Origin: Shimia sp039969785
GTDB taxonomy: Bacteria; Pseudomonadota; Alphaproteobacteria; Rhodobacterales; Rhodobacteraceae
NCBI RefSeq assembly: GCF_039969785.1
Contig: NZ_JBDVNC010000005.1
Span: forward strand, 186,001-250,000
DNA length: 64,000 nucleotides
Direction of reading: 5' to 3'
The translations under genes and the position numbers were made by a program. The notes under the pieces are model-generated. The model was not told the origin of the DNA. It saw nothing but the letters and a program-made list of their open reading frames with translations, and searched no databases. Shown here piece by piece: positions 51,619 through 60,597 of this stretch. Within the stretch, counting starts at the first letter, position 1. Each line of letters opens with the position of its first letter.

Positions 51619-52965
51619 TTATGGGCAGAACAGGTCGTTGGTCAGCCCAAAAGTCATCAATCCCAGCACTATCACCAGCCCAATTGTCATCAGAATTCGC
51701 AGCGCGCCATCACTTGGTGGGCGCTTGGTCACGGCCTCATACGCGTAGAACACCAGATGCCCGCCATCCAGCATGGGAATTGGAAACAGGTTCAGCATAC
51801 CAATCGCCGTCGACAGCACCGCAATAAACCAGATAAAGCTCTCAAGCCCCTGACTTGCCATCGCGCCTGATGTCTGTGCAATGCCCACCGGGCCCGACAG
51901 GTTACAGCTGCTGATCGCCCCCGTAACCATGTGATACAGGCCGGAAATCGATCCTTTGATGATACGACCGGTTTGCTGAACGCCGCCCCACACCGCAACA
52001 CCCGGGCTCAGCGAAACGGTCGCTGGTTCAAACGCCAAACCACCACCAATGCCAATACGCCAATAGGTTTTAAACCCGCCCCCGTCCTGCGGCTCGTCGA
52101 CCCGGCGCGGTGTCAGGGAAAACTCCTGCTCTTCTCCGGCCCGGTTCACTGTCAGCAACAATGTGCGTCCTTCGCCATTCTCCACGGCGTCTTTCAACTG
52201 CGAAAAGGCGACAATCGGTTTGCCATCAATCGCGGTGAACACGTCGCCCAGCTCAAGCCCGGCGTTGATCGCTGCCGATCTTGGCGCCAGATGCAGCACG
52301 ATAGGTGGATAAAGGTAGGGCCCGTCAACTTCGATCACATCGCCGCCCCGGTCCACTTCATAGGCCAGAGGGTTTTCCTTGACCATATCGTCCCAGAATG
52401 TCTCGTATGCGGCGTTATCCTGCAATGATGGCAATGGCTTGCCATCAATCGCCAGCACCTGATCACCCTGTTTCAGGGTGTATTCCACATTGGGCAAATC
52501 CCGCAAATCGCCAACAATCAGCTCTTCGCCCAGACGCCCATTTGTCATCATCACGCCGGCAAAGATTGCTATCGACAGGACAAAGTTAAATACCGGCCCC
52601 GCCGCAACCGTTGCCGTGCGCGCCCACAAAGGTGCTCCGTGCATCGTACTGCGCAGCTCATCGTCTGACATGGTCTGCATGGCGGCGCCGTCTTTGCCGC
52701 TGGCGGCATTGGAATCGCCCTTGAACCGCACATAACCTCCCATCGGGATCGCCGCGACCTGCCATTTTGTGCCGCGCTTGTCATGGCGCGACCACAACAC
52801 AGGCCCAAACCCTAACGAGAACACTTCGGCATGGATGCCAGACCAGCGCCCGACGATGTAATGCCCATATTCATGGATCGACACAATGATCGACAGCGCG
52901 ACCACAAACGCCAGCACCACAACAACTGTGTTTCCAAATGCCGGGATAAGGGCAAAAATGTCCAA
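51619..52965 (-). CDS. rseP: Site-2 metalloprotease RseP
   Basis: 448 residues. Zinc site HEYGHYIVGRWSG in the first membrane helix, one or two PDZ domains in the middle (SAAINAGLELGDVFTAIDGKPIVAF and its partner), and the second metal motif NLFPIPMLDGGHL near the C-terminus. It cuts anti-sigma factors or small membrane proteins within the inner membrane. Here it sits upstream of bamA and downstream of dxr in the envelope operon. Its substrate in this organism is unknown. Confidence 0.95.
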   Translation of the reverse strand: MDIFALIPAFGNTVVVVLAFVVALSIIVSIHEYGHYIVGRWSGIHAEVFSLGFGPVLWSRHDKRGTKWQVAAIPMGGYVRFKGDSNAASGKDGAAMQTMSDDELRSTMHGAPLWARTATVAAGPVFNFVLSIAIFAGVMMTNGRLGEELIVGDLRDLPNVEYTLKQGDQVLAIDGKPLPSLQDNAAYETFWDDMVKENPLAYEVDRGGDVIEVDGPYLYPPIVLHLAPRSAAINAGLELGDVFTAIDGKPIVAFSQLKDAVENGEGRTLLLTVNRAGEEQEFSLTPRRVDEPQDGGGFKTYWRIGIGGGLAFEPATVSLSPGVAVWGGVQQTGRIIKGSISGLYHMVTGAISSCNLSGPVGIAQTSGAMASQGLESFIWFIAVLSTAIGMLNLFPIPMLDGGHLVFYAYEAVTKRPPSDGALRILMTIGLVIVLGLMTFGLTNDLFCP

Positions 52966-52974
52966 AGCGCGATC

Positions 52975-54147
52975 CTACCTGTTTTGTTCTGCTATGACGT
53001 TGTCAGCCGTCTTTCGGGCCAAATGGTCAGTTTCCTGCACGGTATCAAGGGTCATTTGGGCATTCTTAAGACATTGTGATGCAACAAGGCGCTCTAACAC
53101 CTCTTCAACCGCGTCCGCCATTTGCAAGAACCCGATCCGCCCGTCCAAAAACGCGTCCAGCGCGCGCTCCTTGGCGGCGTTAAACACAGCCCCGGCCATA
53201 CCGCCCGCCTCAAGCACCTCATGCGCCAGCCGCAGTGCCGGATAGCGTACAGGATCAGGGTCGCGAAAGGTCAGCTGGCCGATTTTCGCCAGATCAAGCC
53301 GCTCCACCGGCAAGGAATGCCGATGCGGCCAATGCAGCGCATAGCCAATGGCGTGGCGCATATCGGGTGGTCCCACATGCGCCATCAGTGCGCCATCGCG
53401 AAACCCAACCAGCGCATGCACCATCGATTCCGGATGAACCAGCACCTCGATCATGTCATGATCACACCCAAAGAACTCTTTGGTCTCAATGACCTCCAAT
53501 GCCTTATTGAACATCGAGGCCGAGTCGATTGTGATCCGCTGACCCATGTTCCAGTTCGGGTGGCTCGACGCCTGTGCGGGCGTGGCCTTGGCCATGTCGT
53601 CAAGGCTCCAATCCCGGAACGCGCCACCGCTGGCAGTGATGATAATGCGCTCAACGGCGCTCATGTCTTCACCGACAAGACCCTGAAATACCGCCGAATG
53701 TTCGCTGTCGACCGGCAGGATATGCCCGCCATGCGCGCGCGCCGTTTCCATGATCAACGCACCCGCCGTGACCAGCGATTCCTTGTTGGCCAACGCCAAC
53801 GTCGCGCCCTGCTCTAACGCTTTCAAACCCGGCGCCAGACCGGCAGCCCCGACAATCGCGCTCATCACCCAATCGGTCGGACGTGTCGCCGCCTCTAACA
53901 GTGCTTCAGACCCAGCTGCGGCCTCAACCCCTGATCCCGCCAGCGCGTCACGCAGATCTGGCAGGCGCTTTTCATCCGCCGTCACGGCTATCTCTGCCCG
54001 TAAACGAACTGCATCCTGCGCCAACCGGGCGATATTCTGCCCACCGGTCAATGCCACAACGTCGTAACTCTCGGGATCGCGGGCTATCAGGTCGATGGTG
54101 TTTTGGCCAATCGATCCGGTTGCTCCAAAAATGGAAACCCGTCTCAT
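52975..54147 (-). CDS. dxr: 1-deoxy-D-xylulose 5-phosphate reductoisomerase
   Basis: 390 residues. NADPH site VSIFGATGSIGQNTIDLI at the N-terminus and metal/substrate residues in LPVDSEHSAVFQ, ITASGGAFRDW and SHPNWNMGQRITIDSASMFNKALEVIE. It makes MEP from DXP and feeds isoprenoid synthesis, which supplies UppS two genes upstream. The start overlaps the cdsA stop by 4 bp. Confidence 0.97.
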   Translation of the reverse strand: MRRVSIFGATGSIGQNTIDLIARDPESYDVVALTGGQNIARLAQDAVRLRAEIAVTADEKRLPDLRDALAGSGVEAAAGSEALLEAATRPTDWVMSAIVGAAGLAPGLKALEQGATLALANKESLVTAGALIMETARAHGGHILPVDSEHSAVFQGLVGEDMSAVERIIITASGGAFRDWSLDDMAKATPAQASSHPNWNMGQRITIDSASMFNKALEVIETKEFFGCDHDMIEVLVHPESMVHALVGFRDGALMAHVGPPDMRHAIGYALHWPHRHSLPVERLDLAKIGQLTFRDPDPVRYPALRLAHEVLEAGGMAGAVFNAAKERALDAFLDGRIGFLQMADAVEEVLERLVASQCLKNAQMTLDTVQETDHLARKTADNVIAEQNR

Positions 54148-54929
54148 ACCGCTGGCAATCCCAACGCGGCGCCCATCAAAAGAACAAACAAAGCCGCGCC
54201 CAACATGCCGTCAAAGCGATCCAACAGGCCACCATGCCCCGGGATCAGATTGGAACTGTCCTTGATCCCGGCCCAGCGTTTCAACGCGCTTTCCGCGGCG
54301 TCCCCCATTTGCGAGGCAAAGGCGGCAAAAACGCTCAGCACCACCAAAGGCGGTCCGCCAAATATGAACCCGACCCCGGCCGCAGCAACCCAGCCCGCGA
54401 TCGTCCCGGACCATGTTTTCTTGGGGCTGACCTTGGGCCAGAACTTGGGGCCACCAATCAGACGGCCGGCGAAATACCCGGCCACATCCGTAACAACCAC
54501 CAGGGACACCAGCCAGATGATCCAGTAAGCGCCACGCACATCACGAATGACGACCAAGCCATAACAGGACAAGATCAACGCAGCCGCGTAAACCCCGTAA
54601 ACCAAACGCGTTTTCTTGAGCTGCGTCGCACCAACAACCGCCACAGCCAGCAAAATCGGAATGATCGTCTGACCCGGAAGGACATCCGTCACCATCAACA
54701 CAACACCCGCCAGAATTCCCATAGGCAACGCAAAGCGACTTTCGCCACGGTTCATCAATCGTGTGAATTCCCACATCATGCCGCCGCAGATCAAGGCCAC
54801 CAGTGCATGAAACCAAATCCCGCCGACCCAGATCGCAGCGCCGCCAATGGCCAACATGACAGCTGCAGACCCTAACCTAGCGGGCAAATCACCCCATTTG
54901 CCGGGCGTCTTTTCCTGGCCACCGCTCAC
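54144..54929 (-). CDS. cdsA: Phosphatidate cytidylyltransferase
   Basis: 261 residues, about eight membrane helices. The CdsA signature is SPKKTWSGTIAGWVAAAGVGFIF and then KRWAGIKDSSNLIPGHGGLLDRFDGMLGAALFVLL (catalytic Asp in the PGHGGxxDRxD motif). It makes CDP-diacylglycerol for phospholipid synthesis. Inner membrane. Overlaps uppS and dxr by four bases each. Confidence 0.95.
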   Translation of the reverse strand: MSGGQEKTPGKWGDLPARLGSAAVMLAIGGAAIWVGGIWFHALVALICGGMMWEFTRLMNRGESRFALPMGILAGVVLMVTDVLPGQTIIPILLAVAVVGATQLKKTRLVYGVYAAALILSCYGLVVIRDVRGAYWIIWLVSLVVVTDVAGYFAGRLIGGPKFWPKVSPKKTWSGTIAGWVAAAGVGFIFGGPPLVVLSVFAAFASQMGDAAESALKRWAGIKDSSNLIPGHGGLLDRFDGMLGAALFVLLMGAALGLPAV

Positions 54930-55648
54930 GCGCTTAATGCACCAAATCTGCGGTCACGGGCGGAATAGGCATCCACCAGCTTGCGGAATTCTTCTTTGGA
55001 GAAATCCGGCCATAACGTATCAATAAACTCATATTCGGCATAGGCCGACTGCCACAAAAGAAAGTTCGAAATCCGGGCTTCTCCGCTGGTGCGCACCACC
55101 AGATCCGGATCAGGCAACACGCAAGTGTCCAGATATTTGGGCAAAGTTTCTTCGTTCACGTCGTCCGGGTCCAAATGCCCGGCTTTCACATCCTGCGCCA
55201 AACGCTGTGTCGCGCGCGCTACTTCATCGCGCCCGCCATAGTTCAGCGCGATGGTCAAATGCACTTCGTCGTTGCCGGCTGTCATTTCTTCCAGCTCATC
55301 CATCAGCGCGCGCAGCTTGTCGTCCAGCTTAACGCGATCCCCGATGAACCGCACCCGCACGCCCTCGGCTTTCAAACCACGGGCCTCTTTGCGGATATAC
55401 TGACGAAACAGGCTCATCAACCCGGCCACTTCGGCCTGTGTCCGTTTCCAGTTTTCTGTCGAGAACCCAAATATGGTCAGATACTGCACGCCCAGCGGTT
55501 TGCAGGCACGCACGATTTCTTTCACACGCTTGGCACCCGCATGGTGCCCAAACAACCGAGGCCGCCCCCGGGCCTGCGCCCAACGGCCATTGCCATCCAT
55601 GATGATGGCCACATGCCGCGGGCCGCGCGGTGAGATGTCCTCGGGCAT
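54926..55648 (-). CDS. uppS: Isoprenyl transferase (undecaprenyl diphosphate synthase)
   Basis: 240 residues from ATG 55648; the longer frame to 55687 would overlap frr. Catalytic Asp in HVAIIMDGNGRWAQARGRPRLFGHHAGAKRV, then YLTIFGFSTENWKR and the C-terminal DLVVRTSGEARISNFLLWQSAYAEYEF. It makes the C55 lipid carrier for peptidoglycan and O-antigen. Four bp separate it from frr. Confidence 0.95.
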   Translation of the reverse strand: MPEDISPRGPRHVAIIMDGNGRWAQARGRPRLFGHHAGAKRVKEIVRACKPLGVQYLTIFGFSTENWKRTQAEVAGLMSLFRQYIRKEARGLKAEGVRVRFIGDRVKLDDKLRALMDELEEMTAGNDEVHLTIALNYGGRDEVARATQRLAQDVKAGHLDPDDVNEETLPKYLDTCVLPDPDLVVRTSGEARISNFLLWQSAYAEYEFIDTLWPDFSKEEFRKLVDAYSARDRRFGALSA

Positions 55649-55652
55649 GTCT

Positions 55653-56219
55653 TCAGACCTGCATAATTTCGGATTGTTTGTTCTCAAGCGCCGCGTCCAC
55701 CTGTTTGATGAAATCGTCGGTCATCTCCTGAACTTCGGCTTCCCAGAGCTTCTGGTCGTCTTCCGACATCCCGCCCGCTTTGGCTTTCTTGATCTGGTCC
55801 ATGCCGTCGCGACGCACGTTGCGCACCGCAACCCGCGCATGTTCGGCATATTGCGCCGCCACACGGGCCAGCTCGGTCCGGCGTTCCTCGTTCAGCTCAG
55901 GGATCGGCAGCATCACAATGGTTCCGTTGGTCTGGGGATTGATACCCAACCCGGAATTCATGATCGCCTTTTCCACGGCGCCAACCAGCGACTTGTCCCA
56001 GACATTCACCGTCACCATGCGCGGATCAGGTACATTGACCGTTCCCACCTGGTTGATCGGCGTTTTCTGGCCGTATGCGTCCACCATAACCGGCTCAAGC
56101 ATATTGCCTGAGGCCCGTCCTGTACGCAGTGAGGAAAATTCAGCTTTCAACGCCCCCATTGCGCCGTCCATGCGGCGTGTCAGGTCGTCTGTATCAATTT
56201 CAAAGTCATCTTCGGACAT
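55653..56219 (-). CDS. frr: Ribosome recycling factor
   Basis: 188 residues, usual length 185. Three-helix-bundle domain with LRTGRASGNMLEPVMVDAYG and VNVWDKSLVGAVEKAIMNSGLGINPQTNGT, and C-terminal VAVRNVRRDGMDQIKKAKAGGMSEDD. It splits post-termination ribosomes together with EF-G. Located between pyrH and uppS as in most proteobacteria. Its gap to pyrH is 157 bp. Confidence 0.97.
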   Translation of the reverse strand: MSEDDFEIDTDDLTRRMDGAMGALKAEFSSLRTGRASGNMLEPVMVDAYGQKTPINQVGTVNVPDPRMVTVNVWDKSLVGAVEKAIMNSGLGINPQTNGTIVMLPIPELNEERRTELARVAAQYAEHARVAVRNVRRDGMDQIKKAKAGGMSEDDQKLWEAEVQEMTDDFIKQVDAALENKQSEIMQV

Positions 56220-56376
56220 GGGATCAGCTCTGTTCTATTATTATTTGACGGTGCCCGGCACCGATACCATCCTGTTACCCGTTTCGCACAGAATTGGCCC
56301 GGGATCAAACACAGTTGGGCCTTTTACGCCGGGCAGCAATTTCTCAGCAACCCCAACCCAACTGTTCCGGTCATCG

Positions 56377-57108
56377 TCAGCTCACTTTGGTATAGGTGCC
56401 GCGTCCGGCCAAAATGCCCCGGAACCCGCCCGGTTCATCCAGCGAAAACACAATGATCGGCAGATTGTTGTCACGCGCCAGGGCAATTGCGCTGGCATCC
56501 ATCACACCCAGCCGCTTGGTCAGGACATCGTCATAGCTGACATTGTCATACCGTACCGCATCGTCAAACTTGACCGGATCTTTATCATACACGCCGTCCA
56601 CTTTCGTGCCTTTGAAAATCGCCTCACAGGCCATTTCATTGGCGCGCAGCGTCGCGGCAGTATCGGTTGTAAAATATGGATTTCCGGTGCCTGCCGCAAA
56701 AATACATACCCGTTTCTTTTCAAGGTGGCGTACAGCACGGCGGCGGATATAGGGCTCACATACCTGATCCATCGGAATGGCCGAGATCACCCGCGTATAC
56801 ACACCGATCTGTTCCAGCGCGGATTGCATCGCCAGCGCGTTCATCACCGTCGCCAGCATGCCCATGTAATCTGCCGTGGTGCGTTCCATTCCCTGAGCTG
56901 ACCCTTGCAGGCCACGGAAAATGTTACCGCCTCCGATCACCATGCAAATCTCGACGCCAAGGTCGTGCACCGTTTTCACTTCTTCAGCGACCCGTTGAAC
57001 GGTGGGCGGATTCAGGCCAAAGCCCTGATCTCCCATCAGCGCCTCCCCCGAAATCTTGAGCATCACACGTTTAAAGGTGGTCTCTTTCGGGGCTTCGGCT
57101 TCGCTCAT
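56377..57108 (-). CDS. pyrH: UMP kinase
   Basis: 243 residues from ATG 57108, preceded by TGGAGTGCAAC; the frame opens at 57120. Amino-acid-kinase fold: KRVMLKISGEALMGDQGFGLNP, CMVIGGGNIFRGL, AAGTGNPYFTTDTAATLRANEM and the UMP-binding region GVYDKDPVKF. It forms UDP from UMP. First gene of the envelope operon on this strand. Confidence 0.97.
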   Translation of the reverse strand: MSEAEAPKETTFKRVMLKISGEALMGDQGFGLNPPTVQRVAEEVKTVHDLGVEICMVIGGGNIFRGLQGSAQGMERTTADYMGMLATVMNALAMQSALEQIGVYTRVISAIPMDQVCEPYIRRRAVRHLEKKRVCIFAAGTGNPYFTTDTAATLRANEMACEAIFKGTKVDGVYDKDPVKFDDAVRYDNVSYDDVLTKRLGVMDASAIALARDNNLPIIVFSLDEPGGFRGILAGRGTYTKVS

Positions 57109-57236
57109 GTTGCACTCCATTTGCGCATCGAATTATGATCGCGCGCAAAATGTCGGAAAACGCGGTCAGGTTCAATGCGAGAGTTCTCTTTAATTAATGA
57201 AATCGCGTTTCTTTACGCAGCGCCCCGATACCCGGC

Positions 57237-58121
57237 ATGATATTGAAGCTGGACGATATCCCAACTGACAAGCCGGTTCTGATCGCAGGCCCAACCGCCA
57301 GCGGCAAAAGCGCACTGGCGCTTGAGATCGCAGAAAACAGCGGCGGCGTGATCGTAAATGCCGATGCGATACAGGTTTACGCCAACTGGCGTGTCCTGAC
57401 AGCGCGCCCGTCACCCAGCGACGAATCGCGCGCGCCCCATGCGCTTTACGGCCATGTGCCCCATGATGCGGCCTATTCCGTTGGGCATTGGTTGCGCGAT
57501 GTGGCCCCTCTTTTGACCGGGACAGAGCGACCAATAATTGTCGGCGGCACCGGCCTGTATTTCTCGGCGCTGACACAAGGATTGGCCGAAATACCCCCGA
57601 CACCAGACGCAATCCGTGAAGAGGCCAACGCGCGGGTGGCAACCGAAGGGTTCGAATCATTGCTGCACGAGCTGGACCCCGACACCACAGCACGAATTGA
57701 TTGTCTGAACCCGATGCGCGTTCAACGAGCATGGGAGGTTATGCGCGCAACCGGGCGCCCTCTGGCACAGTGGCAGGACAATACGCCACCGCCTTTGCTA
57801 TCGCCGTCACAGACAACGCCTATTCTGTTTGATGTGGACAAGGATTGGCTGAACGCGCGTATCGAGCGCCGGTTTGATCTGATGCTGGAACAGGATGCCC
57901 TTGAAGAAGCTCGTGCAAACCTGCCCGATTGGGACCCCGGCCATCTGTCTGCCAAAGCCATCGGCGCGCCCGAACTGATTGCTCATCTTCAGGGCGAACT
58001 GACATTGGAACAGGCCCGTACTCAGGCCACAATTGCGACACGCCAGTTCGCCAAACGTCAGCGCACATGGTTCCGTTCCAAGATGAAGACATGGTTCAAA
58101 CACCAGCCGGAATCCGCCTGA
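57237..58121 (+). CDS. miaA: tRNA dimethylallyltransferase
   Basis: 294 residues, near the lower end of the family. Walker A VLIAGPTASGKSALALEIAE, NADAIQVYANWRVLTARPSP, and FVFDVDKDWLNARIERRFDLML are the usual landmarks; the C-terminal basic KRQRTWFRSK is the tRNA-contact end. It adds a dimethylallyl group to A37 of tRNAs reading U-starting codons; its donor DMAPP comes from the MEP pathway (see dxr). Confidence 0.95.
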   Translation: MILKLDDIPTDKPVLIAGPTASGKSALALEIAENSGGVIVNADAIQVYANWRVLTARPSPSDESRAPHALYGHVPHDAAYSVGHWLRDVAPLLTGTERPIIVGGTGLYFSALTQGLAEIPPTPDAIREEANARVATEGFESLLHELDPDTTARIDCLNPMRVQRAWEVMRATGRPLAQWQDNTPPPLLSPSQTTPILFDVDKDWLNARIERRFDLMLEQDALEEARANLPDWDPGHLSAKAIGAPELIAHLQGELTLEQARTQATIATRQFAKRQRTWFRSKMKTWFKHQPESA

Positions 58122-58142
58122 TCTGATCTGTCGAGCTTGTGT

Positions 58143-58153
58143 AAATTCGACAT
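58143..58153 (+). promoter_or_regulatory. AAATTCGACAT motif before the AraC gene
   Basis: Identical 11-mer to 59111-59121 in the leader of the peptide ABC operon; this copy lies 22 bp upstream of the chosen AraC start. Two copies flanking the AraC gene suggest that AraC regulates itself and the transporter, or that both are read by the same regulator. Confidence 0.45.
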
Positions 58154-58175
58154 TTCTGGCACTTTGACTGCCGGA

Positions 58176-59084
58176 ATGGACCGAAAAAATTTACATATCC
58201 CGTCATTTATGACGCGTCAGGGCGTGCAACCAAAGCATACAAGCCCTACGGATAGAACGGTGCGCCACCCTGCCCCGGACGCCCCTCTGTCGCAAATCAA
58301 AGTTCTGACTCTGGCACAACTCACCAAGGGCGAGCCCTGGTTGCTGGAACAATTACATGTGCGCAATCACCATATCCTGCTGTGGACCACGCGCGGTCAG
58401 GGCCGTGTTTTGTTGCACGGGTTGCGACGCGGATTTGGCGCTCATAATGCAGTTTTTATACCGGCCGGAAAATTGCTCGCATTTGAACTGGGTCTTCAGG
58501 TTCAGGGTCAGGCGATCCTGATCCCGGATGACGGGCGCGTCACCCTGCCCGACCGCACGCAGCATTTGCGGCTGACCGATGGTCTCGCGCAGGCTGAACT
58601 GACCGGCATCTTTGACGCCATGCGCCGAGAATTGCACGAAGACCGCCCGTTTCTGGCCGAAGCTATGAATGCACAGGCGCACCTCATGTCTATCTCGTTG
58701 CGCCGACAGGTTCAGACCGCTGGCCCATTGCCCCCGGCCAAGGCTGCCGAACGCATCGTACGCCGTCTCTGCGATCTTCTGGCGCGCGATTTCCGCTCGG
58801 GGCAGTCTATGGCCGCCTATGCGGAACAGCTGGACATCACCCCGACGCACCTGACCCGCGTCTGTCGTCAAAGCGCCGGACTGACAGCCGCGGACATGCT
58901 GTCGCAAATGATCCAGCACGAAGCGCATTCAATGTTGATCCACACAGATAAGCCCATAAACGAGATTGCCACGGATCTCGGATTTGGCAGCGCCGCCTAT
59001 TTTACCCGGTTCAGCCAACAGCATTTCGGTCACGCCCCAAGCCAGGTTCGAAAGCGTGCCCAAGGGGCGCGTCCCCTGACCTAA
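58176..59084 (+). CDS. AraC-family transcriptional regulator
   Basis: 302 residues from ATG 58176 (a TTG at 58137 or an ATG at 58209 is possible; none has a strong ribosome site). The N-terminal cupin-like sensor region includes ILLWTTRGQGRVLLHGLRRGFGAHNAVFIPAGKL. The C-terminal double helix-turn-helix contains MAAYAEQLDITPTHLTRVCRQSAGLTAADML and INEIATDLGFGSAAYFTRFSQQHFGHAPSQVRK. It precedes the peptide ABC operon on the same strand and is its likely regulator. Confidence 0.88.
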   Translation: MDRKNLHIPSFMTRQGVQPKHTSPTDRTVRHPAPDAPLSQIKVLTLAQLTKGEPWLLEQLHVRNHHILLWTTRGQGRVLLHGLRRGFGAHNAVFIPAGKLLAFELGLQVQGQAILIPDDGRVTLPDRTQHLRLTDGLAQAELTGIFDAMRRELHEDRPFLAEAMNAQAHLMSISLRRQVQTAGPLPPAKAAERIVRRLCDLLARDFRSGQSMAAYAEQLDITPTHLTRVCRQSAGLTAADMLSQMIQHEAHSMLIHTDKPINEIATDLGFGSAAYFTRFSQQHFGHAPSQVRKRAQGARPLT

Positions 59085-59496
59085 TCGCTCCATGCGTCGC
59101 CAAAACAGACAAATTCGACATCCCGCATGTCGTTTTTGGACCAATAAATGACGATTGCCACCGTTGACGTGGCGCAAAATCTGTTGCCGAATGAACGTTA
59201 CAATATTGCCGGACAAATAAAAACAAATGACCGGCGCAAAAGACGACGCTTGTTCAGCGCACACATTGGGACACTCTTGGGAGGGACGTGTTGCCAAACG
59301 CCAATCTGACCAGGGCCTTCGGGCCTTTGCAATCAGGCACGCACCCCACCGGCTGCGGCCCGGTAGCTGTTGCAAAATTCGCTGAACACCTCTGAAGCCA
59401 GCCGCGCCCTTACCGGGCGATCACGGCGACGCCAACCGACCTTCGATGTGACCACGACCGGTCGGATTGCGGATCGGACCACCAACAGGGAACCAC
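59085..59496 (+). other. 412-bp leader/promoter region of the peptide ABC operon
   Basis: It holds the AAATTCGACAT copy (59111-59121), which is part of the near-palindrome CGACAT-CCCGC-ATGTCG (59116-59132). There is also a short hairpin AGGGCC-TTC-GGGCCT with a small T run (59312-59328) and a 35-codon frame starting at GTG 59288 after GGGAGG, ending TGA at 59395. The frame could be a leader peptide or chance. No substrate-binding-protein gene is found here. Confidence 0.5.
59116..59132. promoter_or_regulatory. CGACAT-CCCGC-ATGTCG palindrome
   Basis: Perfect 6-bp arms, extended by A/T-rich arms AAATT and TTTTT. Contains the second copy of the 11-mer found before the AraC gene. Candidate operator of the peptide ABC operon. 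Confidence 0.5.
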
Positions 59497-60582
59497 ATGG
59501 GAAGTTTCATATTAAGGCGGTTTGGATTGATGATAGTCACGGCGCTCTGCCTGACATATATCGTCTTTTTCCTGACCAATCTTTATCCGAACCTTGAAAA
59601 ACTCGCCAAAACCCAAGGCAACTTCCGCATGTCGGAAGAGGCTGTCGCCAGCTATCTTGGCGATCGCGGGTATCTGCAGGCGACACCTTTGAAATATATG
59701 CAATGGCTTGGCGTTCTGCCCGGCTATGTGAAAATCAAAGACGACGGCACCAGACTGGGCAAATGCTTGCGCCCCGGCGTGGTCGCCGAAGACACGCCAA
59801 CCTATTGCGGCATTCTTCAGGGCGACTGGGGCTTTTCGACTGTGTCCAAGGAACCGGTTGCCAACGTGCTCGGCTCTCGGCTGGCCAATACCGGCAAACT
59901 GATGTTCTGGGTCATGGTGGTGATGGTGCCCTCGGCGCTGATCATCGGGGTTCTGGCCGGTATGAACGAAGGCTCCCGAACGGATCGCTCTCTTTCCACC
60001 GTCTCGATCCTGTCAACAGCCACACCGGAATACGTGTCAGGCGTCATTTTCATTGCCCTCCTGGCTTCGACCCGACACGGAATTGGCCCGTGGTTGCATG
60101 AAATGGGCCTGATCGAAGGCAAAGCGCTGTTCAAAGGCACCGCCAAATCCGCAATGGACAGCGCCAACCTGCAAAACTTCACACTACCTGTGATCACCAT
60201 CGCGCTTTATGGCATGGGCTATATCGCCCGTATGACCCGCGCCTCGATGGCCGAGGTCATGACAGCGCAATATATCCGCACGGCACGGCTCAAAGGCGTC
60301 AGCTTTCACAATATCGTTCTGAAACACGCGCTCAGAAATGCGCTGATCGCGCCGTTTACGGTGATCATGCTGCAATTCCCATGGCTGCTGAATGGTGTGG
60401 TGATTGTCGAAACGCTGTTTTCATACTCCGGCTTCGGATGGCAGCTCGTCACAGCTGCCAGCAACAATGACATCGAAATGCTTCTGGCGGTTTCGGTTGT
60501 CTCGGTCTTCGTGGTTCTGTTCACGCAGCTGATCTCAGATATCGGCTACGTCTACCTGAACCCGCGCATCCGAATTTCATAA
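59497..60582 (+). CDS. Dipeptide/oligopeptide ABC transporter permease (DppB type)
   Basis: 361 residues from ATG 59497 (AACAGGG upstream). Six predicted helices with a large periplasmic loop (residues about 30-130) between helices 1 and 2, as in DppB. EAA loop: ARMTRASMAEVMTAQYIRTARLKGVSFHNIVLKHALRNALIAP. C-terminal helix ends LNPRIRIS. Inner membrane. It is followed 15 bp later by the DppC-type gene. Confidence 0.92.
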   Translation: MGSFILRRFGLMIVTALCLTYIVFFLTNLYPNLEKLAKTQGNFRMSEEAVASYLGDRGYLQATPLKYMQWLGVLPGYVKIKDDGTRLGKCLRPGVVAEDTPTYCGILQGDWGFSTVSKEPVANVLGSRLANTGKLMFWVMVVMVPSALIIGVLAGMNEGSRTDRSLSTVSILSTATPEYVSGVIFIALLASTRHGIGPWLHEMGLIEGKALFKGTAKSAMDSANLQNFTLPVITIALYGMGYIARMTRASMAEVMTAQYIRTARLKGVSFHNIVLKHALRNALIAPFTVIMLQFPWLLNGVVIVETLFSYSGFGWQLVTAASNNDIEMLLAVSVVSVFVVLFTQLISDIGYVYLNPRIRIS

Positions 60583-60597
60583 GAAAGGATCTGAGAC

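Noticed and set aside
59288..59395. 35-codon frame (leader peptide) before the peptide ABC operon
   Set aside because: GTG start too close to GGGAGG, no regulatory codon run, no membrane or signal character; mentioned only as part of the leader.
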